NCBI GenBank assembly: GCA_963839955.1
Contig: CAWIXB010000001.1
Location: 248,001 to 312,000, forward strand
Direction: 5' to 3'
DNA: 64,000 bases
Source: CAWIXB01 sp963839955
Lineage (GTDB): Bacteria; Actinomycetota; Actinomycetes; JACCUZ01
Positions 50,830 to 58,002 of this stretch are shown in pieces. How positions within the stretch are numbered: position 1 is the stretch's first letter; each line of letters starts with the position of its first letter. Position numbers and translations under genes: made by a program. The notes under the pieces were generated by a model. It was not told the origin of the DNA and did not search any database. It was given only the letters and a program-made list of their open reading frames with translations.

Positions 50830-51104
50830 CCGCGCATAACACCGGGGCTGAGCGCCTCCGGGAACGCCCGCTCATGCCGCTTTCCGACTGCGCGGTAACG
50901 GCACTTATCCGTGACCCAAGTCAGCTGGAAGGGCATCCAGAACGACGTTTGGGCCAGGTGCTGCGAGTCAGGTCCCGTGGCGCCGCGTGGACGCGTCCTT
51001 CGTCCAGGCGGCTGGAATACGAACCGGTAGACCATCCGTACTGGGGCCGGCAGGCGGCTCTTCATGTTGGCGCGGTCGGCTTCGTTGAGCGGCTCGACGA
51101 TCAT
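50808..51104 (-). CDS. Hypothetical protein, doubtful
   Basis: 98 residues. The first two thirds look coherent (LPAPVRMVYRFVFQPPGRR, AQTSFWMPFQLTWVTD). The rest is read through the 30-bp repeat (KCRYRAVGKRHERA) and may be out of its original frame. It ends 22 bases inside the start of the 174-residue gene. It could be a real short gene truncated by repeat insertion. Confidence 0.35.
   Translation of the reverse strand: MIVEPLNEADRANMKSRLPAPVRMVYRFVFQPPGRRTRPRGATGPDSQHLAQTSFWMPFQLTWVTDKCRYRAVGKRHERAFPEALSPGVMRGWRRFEA
50875..50904 (-). repeat. Dispersed 30-bp repeat, copy 2
   Basis: Minus strand reads GTGCCGTTACCGCGCAG then TCGGAAAGCGGCA; identical to copy 1 (12427-12456) except one base. Together with copy 3, the spacing between the two local copies is 514 bases. 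Confidence 0.65.
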
Positions 51105-51349
51105 CGCCGAAGGCGACGGCTCTCATGCCGCGAGGAACGCCACGGCAGCTCGCCCGATGCTTGCCGCGACTCCGTCGTCCGGACGGTTGTTTGTATCACG
51201 GCGGGCTCGCGCCTGCTCTTGCTTATGGGGCCGACCTCCAAGCCGGGGTGCCGTTCCGGAGCAGCCATGCAGGTGTTGGTTGGCCCCTTGTCTTTCGTAC
51301 GTCCATCCACCATTCGGGCAGCTTCCGCTGCAGCATCCAGGAGACGACC

Positions 51350-51889
51350 ATGACGCGCACTGTTCACGTGGCCACCGCAGCGGCTGGCCTCGCCCTATTT
51401 GCCTCCCCGTTGTTCCTCCCCGTCGCGGCCGCAGACACGAGTCCGTTGAGGACGAAGGTCCAGATCGAGCATGCGGAGCGCGCGGCCATCGGCGCCACTG
51501 CCCCAACGAAGGCTCAGATCGAGCATGCGGAGCGGTCGGCTACCAGCGCCACTGCTGCCCGGACGAAAGCTCGGATCGAGCGTGCGGAGCGCGCGGCTAG
51601 CAGCGCCACTGCGCTGACGAAGGCTCAGATCGAGCGTGCGGAGCGCGCGGAGCGCGCGGCTACCGGCCCCATTGCGCTGACGAAGGCTCAGATCGAGCAG
51701 CGCGAACGCCAGCAGAGCTTGTCCGGCGAGGGGCAGGGCACGGCGGCTTCGACGCCTCTCAGTTCGGGCACCGGCGACGCGGCCGCGTGGCAGCTCGCCC
51801 TGAGCGCTGCACTGGGAGCCACGTTCGTGGGCGGCATCGTGCTGGTCTCACGTCAGGTGAGCCAGCAACGGCACCCGGTCGCGCAGTAG
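51350..51889 (+). CDS. Secreted, membrane-anchored tandem-repeat protein
   Basis: 179 residues from ATG 51350. A signal peptide (VATAAAGLALFASPLFLPVAAA) is followed by about five imperfect repeats of 19-22 residues. The repeats are built on T-K-A-Q-I-E-(H/R)-A-E-R-A-A (roughly residues 34-122, nucleotides 51450-51715). A Gly/Ser/Thr linker leads to a C-terminal membrane helix (AWQLALSAALGATFVGGIVL) with a short polar tail. The repeats are predicted to be helical, alternately charged and alanine-rich, so a rod or coiled coil outside the membrane is likely. No LPxTG motif is present. Family and role are unknown. Confidence 0.75.
   Translation: MTRTVHVATAAAGLALFASPLFLPVAAADTSPLRTKVQIEHAERAAIGATAPTKAQIEHAERSATSATAARTKARIERAERAASSATALTKAQIERAERAERAATGPIALTKAQIEQRERQQSLSGEGQGTAASTPLSSGTGDAAAWQLALSAALGATFVGGIVLVSRQVSQQRHPVAQ
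51450..51715 (+). repeat. Imperfect 57-66-bp coding tandem repeats
   Basis: Repeats of (C/G)AAGGCTCAGATCGAGC-like units followed by ATGCGGAGCG or GTGCGGAGCGCG, five times in register with the reading frame of the tandem-repeat protein. Unit length varies through small in-frame insertions, including a duplicated GAGCGCGCG block near 51645. Confidence 0.75.
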
Positions 51890-51918
51890 CCGCCGCTGAC
51901 CGCCGGCTTAGAACCGCC

Positions 51919-51981
51919 AGACGTTTCCGCGGAGACGTGCCTTTCCGGCATGCGGAAGAACACGTTTCCGCGGAAACGTCT
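51919..51981 (+). repeat. 63-bp element of three nested palindromes
   Basis: 21-base arms at 51919-51939 and 51961-51981 are inverted copies with one mismatch. Each arm is itself palindromic (right arm ACGTTTCCGCGGAAACGT is perfect). The 21-base spacer also contains a TTCCG/CGGAA hairpin. It lies just after the tandem-repeat protein gene, so it may be a bidirectional terminator or an extragenic palindromic element. Confidence 0.75.
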
Positions 51982-52058
51982 ACCGCTCTGAATTGCCGCG
52001 GTTCGCGGACAGGCCGGAGAAGCGGACCCTGCCATGACGCGCGGCGCCTCCGGGCGGA

Positions 52059-52425
52059 TCAGCCGATGCGTCGGGCGATCTGGACCACGTTCAGATAGTG
52101 CTTGCGCACCGTCGCAGACGGGCGGGCGACGATCATGTCCTGGATTCCCGTGAACAGCGTCTCCCGCTGCCAGGGCGAGGCGGCGATGTGCCCGGCCGGA
52201 GTAGGTGGACAGCAGCGCCAGGTACTCCTCGGCGGTGTAGTCCTGGCTCCAGACGTGGCGATGCACGATCGGTTGCGCGAAGAACCCGCTGTCGACGATC
52301 GCTTCCACTTCCGGGGCCCGCGATCGCCTCAGGAGGCTTCGGGCTGCCTTGCCCGTCGCCCATGCCGACCTCGTCGTAGTCCCGTTCGACCTGCCGGAAG
52401 AAGTCGTCGGTACCGGCCAACCACG
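52059..52425 (-). pseudogene. C-terminal remnant of a SAM methyltransferase with two frameshifts
   Basis: Pieces of one protein are readable in successive frames on the minus strand. The first is AGTDDFFRQVERDYDEVGMG. After a shift near 52311 it continues VEAIVDSGFFAQPIVHRHVW and SQDYTAEEYLALLSTYSG. After a shift near 52193 it ends HIAASPWQRETLFTGIQDM, IVARPSATVRKHYLNVVQIA and a stop. This matches the C-terminal end of common class I methyltransferases of actinobacteria. The catalytic Rossmann part is gone, replaced upstream by the VOC gene, whose stop lies within a few bases. Confidence 0.65.
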
Positions 52426-52430
52426 TGGCG

Positions 52431-52871
52431 TCAGCCGATTCGCTCGAACAGGTTCACAATGATCCCTTCGGGCCCACGCACGTAGGCCATCCGCACGCTG
52501 TTCTCGTACTCGCCGATGCCGCCGACGAGTCCGTACCCGTCCGCAGCCACCGCATCGACGGCCGCATCGAGGTCACCGACCTCGAACGACACGTTTCGCA
52601 GGCCAAGCTCGTTGGCCATCGGTGTGGGCGATCCGGGCACGTGGTCAGGCGTGATGAAGCGCGCGAGCTCCAGGCGGGACCCTCCGTCGGGCGGCCGCAG
52701 CATCGCGATCTCACAGTGCGCGCCCGGGATGCCGCAGACGGTCTCCACGAACTCGCCCTCCACGGATCCGGTGCCCTCGACCTCGAGACCCAGTCGGACG
52801 AAGAACGCCGTAACCGAGTCGAGGTCCGCAACGGTGATGCCGATGTGGTCGAAACGTTGTACGTGTGCCAT
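52431..52871 (-). CDS. VOC family (glyoxalase/bleomycin-resistance fold) protein
   Basis: 146 residues with two beta-alpha-beta-beta-beta units: HIGITVADLDSVTAFFVRLG with the first metal His, then LRNVSFEVGDLDAAVDAVAA and YVRGPEGIIVNLFERIG with the final Glu ligand. It may be a lyase, dioxygenase or epimerase-like enzyme; this subgroup is often annotated simply as VOC. Its stop is adjacent to a decayed methyltransferase fragment, so the downstream neighbour was lost or rearranged. Confidence 0.88.
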   Translation of the reverse strand: MAHVQRFDHIGITVADLDSVTAFFVRLGLEVEGTGSVEGEFVETVCGIPGAHCEIAMLRPPDGGSRLELARFITPDHVPGSPTPMANELGLRNVSFEVGDLDAAVDAVAADGYGLVGGIGEYENSVRMAYVRGPEGIIVNLFERIG

Positions 52872-53070
52872 GGGACCCCATTCTCCAGTGGTTGTCTGAT
52901 GATTCGATGCTGGGACGGAGCCGGGGCTGAGATCTCGACATGTAAAGCCGGGCCGAAGTAGTGCGCCAGCGGCCGGTTACAGCGTGGCGTGGCGCCCGGA
53001 TCAGTGCGCTGTCGCGTCAATCGCGGCGATATGACCCGCATGCCGGCCGGACCGGGGCCCCGACGCAGCA

Positions 53071-53715
53071 TCAGTCCGGGCAGGTGCCACCCGTGCGTTC
53101 GTAGATTGCCTTGGCGCCGGTCGACAGCCGCTCGACACGCGGCCCCTCCACCTCGAGGCCGATGAGCAGCATGCAGCGGCCCTGGGTCCAGTAGACGTGG
53201 CCGATGGCGTTGCCGTGCAGGTCGGGTCCGGTCCATCCGTTGGCGCCCGGGACTTCGGGAACCTGGAAACGCTTGATCTTCGCGCCGGGGATCTGGTGCT
53301 GGATCGCCGCGTCGCTCGTCTCATAGGCCAGCCAGTCGCGCGCCCCTGCCTCCGTTTCGAACAGCAGGACGCTGCTGACGCCGGCGCTGGTGTCGCCTTC
53401 GGCGGGCTGGTAGATCGTCGAGACGTAGCCACTGCGCCGAAGCCGATCGGCGCCGTCCTTGGGCAGAGGGAACGGTTCCCCCGAGTCGGTCTGCGGCGAC
53501 GACACCGGCTCCAGTCCCGGGACCTCGTCGGCTTGCAGGAGATACTGCTCAAGGTTGGGCGTCGCCGCGGTCGTCGCGGTCGTCGCGGTCGTAGCGGTCG
53601 TGGCGGTCGCTGCCGCCTCCGTCGTGCTCGGCGCCCGATCGGACTCACCTCCGCAGCCGACGATGAGCATGCCGAGGAGACCTGCGAGTGCAAGGCGGGA
53701 CGTACACGGTGCCAT
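53071..53715 (-). CDS. Putative lipoprotein
   Basis: 214 residues. A lipoprotein signal peptide (LALAGLLGMLIVGC) with Cys in the lipobox suggests anchoring to the outer face of the membrane. An Ala-Thr linker (TATTATTATTATTA) built from a 9-base repeat leads to a soluble domain (YLLQADEVPGLEPVS, SSVLLFETEAGARDWLAYET). That domain resembles actinobacterial secreted proteins of unknown function. Confidence 0.75.
   Translation of the reverse strand: MAPCTSRLALAGLLGMLIVGCGGESDRAPSTTEAAATATTATTATTATTAATPNLEQYLLQADEVPGLEPVSSPQTDSGEPFPLPKDGADRLRRSGYVSTIYQPAEGDTSAGVSSVLLFETEAGARDWLAYETSDAAIQHQIPGAKIKRFQVPEVPGANGWTGPDLHGNAIGHVYWTQGRCMLLIGLEVEGPRVERLSTGAKAIYERTGGTCPD
53567..53611 (+). repeat. 9-bp microsatellite in the lipoprotein linker
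   Basis: Five units of GCGGTCGTN (last unit GCGGTCGCT) encode Ala-Thr-Thr repeats on the minus strand. In-frame unit gain or loss would change only the linker length. Confidence 0.75.
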
Positions 53716-53830
53716 GCCTCACCGTCCACCTGGGTGGCCACAGCCGCAAGCGTCGGTACGTCGAGAGGTCTCCGCGGATGTACTCGAATGCCGCAAAATG
53801 GCGTGCGCTGCGGCCATCCGGTCATGCCGC

Positions 53831-54553
53831 TCAGCGGTGCTCAGGGTTCTCGTAGTCGAACCTGGCTCCGGCGTCCCATGCGGCCCGTTGGTTGCCAAAG
53901 GCGGGGATGCCGCCGGCATTCCTGAGCAGTTGCGCGACGTGCATGAGGTTCCATGTCATGAATGCTGTGTTGCGGTTGGTGAAGTCGTTCTCCGGTCCAC
54001 CGGAGCCTGGGTCGAGGTAGGAGGGCCCGGGCCCGGCCTCCCCGATCCAGCCAGCGTCTGCCTGCGGCGGGATCGTGTAGCCGAGATGCTGCAGGCTATA
54101 GAGGATGTTCATCGCGCAGTGCTTGATGCCGTCCTCGTTACCCGTGATGAGGCAGCCGCCGACGCGTCCGTAGTAGGCGTACTGTCCCGCGTCGTTCAGA
54201 TCGCTGGAACATGCGTAGAGCCGTTCGATGACTCGCTTGGTCACCGAGCTGTTGTCGCCTAACCAGATCGGCCCGGCCAGTACCAGGATGTCCGCCGTGA
54301 GCACTCTAGGAAGTATCTCTGGCCACTCGTCGGTCACGGCGCCGTGCTCGGTCATGTCCGGCCACACGCCGGTCGCTATGTCATGGTCGACCGCCCGTAG
54401 GACGTCGACCGCAACGCCGTGCCGCCGCATGACCTCGGCGCTCGCGTCGACCAAGCCCTGAGTATGGGATCTCTCCGGCGACGGCTTGAGCGTGCAATTG
54501 ATGAACACCGCCCGCAGACCCTCGAACCGCCACGCGTTTGCGTTCTCAGCCAT
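53831..54553 (-). CDS. Flavodoxin-fold NAD(P)H-dependent FMN reductase-like protein
   Basis: 240 residues from ATG 54553, with AGGGGAGG upstream. The N-terminal FINCTLKPSPERSHTQGL and the GPIWLGDNSSVTKRVIERLY segment form the FMN phosphate and isoalloxazine loops of the WrbA/NADPH-dependent FMN reductase group. CLITGNEDGIKHC carries the nucleotide-contact region. It likely reduces quinones or flavins with NAD(P)H. Divergent from the MMPL gene. Confidence 0.85.
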   Translation of the reverse strand: MAENANAWRFEGLRAVFINCTLKPSPERSHTQGLVDASAEVMRRHGVAVDVLRAVDHDIATGVWPDMTEHGAVTDEWPEILPRVLTADILVLAGPIWLGDNSSVTKRVIERLYACSSDLNDAGQYAYYGRVGGCLITGNEDGIKHCAMNILYSLQHLGYTIPPQADAGWIGEAGPGPSYLDPGSGGPENDFTNRNTAFMTWNLMHVAQLLRNAGGIPAFGNQRAAWDAGARFDYENPEHR

Positions 54554-54710
54554 GCCCGCCTCCCCTACTCCTGTGGGAGACGCCAGCGAAGCACCCACGA
54601 ACGGCATCGACAAGATCTAGACCAACGATGGGGCGTGCCTTCCGAGGCGATACGGGGGCCACCGGGCGGGCTGCCTCATCGGCGGAGCGATCTTCGATAG
54701 CGTTCAGGCT

Positions 54711-56846
54711 GTGTTCGCCGCTCTCGGAAAGCTCGTCGTCCGCGCTCGCTGGTGGGTCATCGCCGCCTGGATCGTGGCCGCCGTGGTCATCGCCTTGACA
54801 GCTCCTGTCCTGCAGTCCACGCAGGACCAGTCGGAGTTCCTGCCCGCGCACTACGAGTCCGTCAAAGCACTCACCGTGCAGCAAGAAGCCTTTCCCCAGC
54901 GCGGTGAGATCGGCGCGATCGTGGTGTTCGACCGCGAGGACGGCAGTCGGCTGACCGAGGCCGACCAGGCCAAGGTGACCTCCATCGCCCAGGAGCTGAA
55001 TACCGAGAGCTATGACAACCTGGGCAACGCAGTCGCAGCCCCGGCGTCGGAGAACGGCCTGGTGCAGGCGATCTTCGTGCAGGTCAAGCCGGGCAAGAAC
55101 GCTTTCGACCCGGCCGCCATCGAGGACGCCCGCGCACTGCGCGCCGCCCTTGAGCCCCTGGTCGAGGGAACTGATCTCCGCTCCGGCGTGACCGGTTCGG
55201 CGGCCCAGTCGCTGGATTCACAGGAGTCGTCCGAGAAGGCGCTCGCCGTCGTCAGCATCGTGACCCTGCTGCTCATCGTGGTCCTGCTCGCGCTGATCTT
55301 CCGTAGCGTCATCGCGTGCGCCCTGCCCATCCTGACCGTCGCCTTGGTCGGGACGACCGCCAACGGGCTCATCGCGATGGCGAACGAGGCCTTCGACCTC
55401 AAGGCGGACAGCTCCATCTCGGTGATCCTGTTCATCGTGTTGTTCGGCATCGGGACCGACTACATCCTGTTCTTCCTGTTCCGCTACCGGGAGGCCCTGC
55501 GGCTGGGCTTCGACGGTCAAGGAGGGGTGTCCCACGCTGTCGAACGGGCCGGTGAGGCGATCGCCTCGGCCGGTGGCGCCGTGATCGTCGCCTTCATGGC
55601 GATGGTGCTGTCGTCCCTGAGCATCTTCCGCTCGATCGGGCCGGCGCTGGCAATAGCGGTCGCGCTGGCCGTACTGGCGGCGTTGACGCTTGTCCCCGCC
55701 GTCGTCGCCGCCTTGGGTCCACGGGCGATCTCCTGGCCGTCGAAGCGGTGGATGGTCGAGCCCAACGCCAGTCGGTTCCGCGCCATCGGACGCTCGGTGG
55801 CTGCGTACCCGGTCCGCTACGCAGTCGTCTCGGCGGGGTCACTCGCCGTACTGTCGCTGTTCGCGCTGGGGTTCAACCCGACGTTCAACTTCTCCGACAG
55901 CAGCACCGAACAGACCGAGTCTGGGCAGGCGCTGGTCACGTTCCAGAAGGGCCAGCCGAGTGGTGCCGCCGACCCCACGTCGGTACTGCTGCGCTCGACA
56001 GATGGCCAACTGCCCGACGACGCCGCGCTCAAGACCTACGCCACCGACCTCGGCTCCGCGAAGGGGGTTGCGTCGGCGGTGCTGGCCGACCGCACCGACA
56101 GTGTCGCGGTGTTCACCGTCGTGCTCTCCGATGACCCCGCGTCCGACGAGGCGTTGGCCAACGTCGGGGGCCCGGTGCGCGACACCGCTCACTCGGCTGA
56201 GCCCGAGGGGACCGAGTCCTTCGTCGGAGGCACGACGTCGATCTTCGTCGACCTGAACGATGCGATGGCGCGTGACTACTCGGTCGTGTTCCCGGTCGCC
56301 GCAGTGCTGATCATGATCATCCTGGCATTGCTCCTGCGCAGCCTGGTCGCGCCCTGGTACCTCATGCTCTCGGTGGGCCTCGGGTTTACCGCCAGCCTGG
56401 GCACGACCGTGCTGGTCTTCCAGGGCCTGCTGGGAGAGCAGGGGCTGATCTTCATCCTGCCGATCTACATCTACCTCTTCGTCGTGGCACTAGGCACCGA
56501 CTACAACATCTTGATGGTGGCCCGCCTGCGGGAAGAGGCACGCGAAGGGCTCGAGTCGCGACCCGGGGCCGCCAAGGCGATCGAGCACGCCGGTCCGACA
56601 GTTGCGGCTGCGGGCCTGATCCTGGCCGGCACGTTCGCCTCGCTGATGCTCGCCGAAGGCACCTTCTTCAAGTCGATGGGCTTCTCGTTCTCCGTCGGCA
56701 TCGCCCTGGCCGCCTTCGTCATGGCGCTCTTCCTGACGCCGGCGCTCACCGCACTCATCGGACCCGCTGCGTGGTGGCCCGGCCACGGAGACCGGGTCCG
56801 CGACGCACTCGAGAGTCCACCGAAGGAACGTGTCCTGGAGAGCTGA
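54711..56846 (+). CDS. MMPL/RND family membrane transporter
   Basis: 711 residues from a GTG. The first membrane helix (WWVIAAWIVAAVVIALTAPVL) is followed by a large extracytoplasmic domain, five more helices at about 180-340, a second extracytoplasmic domain and five to six C-terminal helices. FGIGTDYILFFLFRYRE and ALGTDYNILMVARLREE, the paired Asp-Tyr motifs of RND proton relay in helices 4 and 10, are present. Family members export lipids or drugs; the substrate is unknown. The short length fits single-chain MMPL proteins without extra domains. Confidence 0.93.
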   Translation: MFAALGKLVVRARWWVIAAWIVAAVVIALTAPVLQSTQDQSEFLPAHYESVKALTVQQEAFPQRGEIGAIVVFDREDGSRLTEADQAKVTSIAQELNTESYDNLGNAVAAPASENGLVQAIFVQVKPGKNAFDPAAIEDARALRAALEPLVEGTDLRSGVTGSAAQSLDSQESSEKALAVVSIVTLLLIVVLLALIFRSVIACALPILTVALVGTTANGLIAMANEAFDLKADSSISVILFIVLFGIGTDYILFFLFRYREALRLGFDGQGGVSHAVERAGEAIASAGGAVIVAFMAMVLSSLSIFRSIGPALAIAVALAVLAALTLVPAVVAALGPRAISWPSKRWMVEPNASRFRAIGRSVAAYPVRYAVVSAGSLAVLSLFALGFNPTFNFSDSSTEQTESGQALVTFQKGQPSGAADPTSVLLRSTDGQLPDDAALKTYATDLGSAKGVASAVLADRTDSVAVFTVVLSDDPASDEALANVGGPVRDTAHSAEPEGTESFVGGTTSIFVDLNDAMARDYSVVFPVAAVLIMIILALLLRSLVAPWYLMLSVGLGFTASLGTTVLVFQGLLGEQGLIFILPIYIYLFVVALGTDYNILMVARLREEAREGLESRPGAAKAIEHAGPTVAAAGLILAGTFASLMLAEGTFFKSMGFSFSVGIALAAFVMALFLTPALTALIGPAAWWPGHGDRVRDALESPPKERVLES

Positions 56847-56946
56847 CCCTCCGGCTCGGCATCGGCGACAGCCGAACATCGACGGCGGCACCGACGATCC
56901 AATGAGAAGGCCGATCTGGGTTTTTCGCCCGGTCGTCGGCCTGTTG

Positions 56947-57900
56947 TCAGTGGCTCTCTGCGTAGTGTGCCGCGAGCAGGTCGGCGCCCCAGTCGTTACG
57001 CACGTCACGCCATACCGAGTGAATGTGATTGGCGTTGTCCTGCGTGTTGTCGTACTCGATCAGGAACGTCGGTCCGCTCACCCGGTAGTAGTGGCCCTCG
57101 CCGCGTCGGTCTGGCCCCGCCCACGCGAATCGCACGGCGTCCGGGTCAGCAGCGATGACCCCGCCCCAGCACGAGTCGGCTAGCTCCGCCGGCGCCCGAT
57201 CGAAGTAGCGACGGACGAGACGTCGAAGGACGTCCTGCTGACCCCGCGACATGTCAGCGTGCAAGAGTCCGCCGGTCAGATGATCGGCAGCCACCATTGG
57301 GTCTGTTCGCGTCAGGATGTCGGCGGGTGCCTCGTCGGCGATGACTGCCGACTCGCGCTGGCGCGGGTCGAGGTCGGCGAGCAGAGTCCGGGCCAGCTCT
57401 TCCTCGTCGACCAGCGTTCGGCGACCAACATGTCGTCCCTCCAGCACCCTCGCCGGTTCCGCGCCGAAGAAGCTCGGTGTGACGCTGAACGCGTCACCGA
57501 CGACGGTGACGTGGACGGCAAGGTGATGGCCGTTGACCCGCCATGCCCACGGTTCGTCACCGCCGGGGTGGCCGAGGATGCGAAACCAGTACCGGTCTCC
57601 ATCCACCGCTTCGGCACCGGTCGCCATCTGGCGGCGGATCCGCTCCGTCGCGATCACCCGGCGAGCCGTCTTGGCGCCTTCTGCGCTGAAGCCCGCGTCC
57701 ATGAGCTCGAGGCCGAGCGATCTCTGCTCCGGAGTCATGTCCACCAGGGACAGGCCGGGTCGAGATCCCGGCAGGTAGGTCCACTCCCGGTGATCGGCGA
57801 TGCCGAACTCCGCCGTGGTCGCCGTGCCCTGCTCGGACCCCAGCGACGACAGGAGCGCTTCAGCCGCCAGCGTCATGTTCTTCACAGTGGTCAAGGTCAT
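56947..57900 (-). CDS. DUF3500 domain protein
   Basis: 317 residues from ATG 57900. Sequence blocks typical of DUF3500: REWTYLPGSRPGLSLVDMTP, RILGHPGGDEPWAWRVNGHH, VTVVGDAFSVTPSFFGAEPA, and the C-terminal EGHYYRVSGPTFLIEYDNTQ plus DNANHIHSVWRDVRNDWGAD. The function is unknown; the His/Asp-rich motifs suggest a metal site. Downstream of metE on the same strand, with a gap of about 100 bases. Confidence 0.85.
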   Translation of the reverse strand: MTLTTVKNMTLAAEALLSSLGSEQGTATTAEFGIADHREWTYLPGSRPGLSLVDMTPEQRSLGLELMDAGFSAEGAKTARRVIATERIRRQMATGAEAVDGDRYWFRILGHPGGDEPWAWRVNGHHLAVHVTVVGDAFSVTPSFFGAEPARVLEGRHVGRRTLVDEEELARTLLADLDPRQRESAVIADEAPADILTRTDPMVAADHLTGGLLHADMSRGQQDVLRRLVRRYFDRAPAELADSCWGGVIAADPDAVRFAWAGPDRRGEGHYYRVSGPTFLIEYDNTQDNANHIHSVWRDVRNDWGADLLAAHYAESH

Positions 57901-58002
57901 TCCTCCAGCTGGGGTTCGCGTCCCGAATGCGGCCATGGTGCCAGGCGTCCTTGGCACGATGCGATGACGTTTCGGAGGGCCCACAGCGGGGCTAGCGGGC
58001 GC

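Noticed and set aside
51853..52308. 151-codon minus-strand frame as an intact gene
   Set aside because: Only its first 40 residues match a methyltransferase; the remainder is out of frame and runs through the palindrome cluster.
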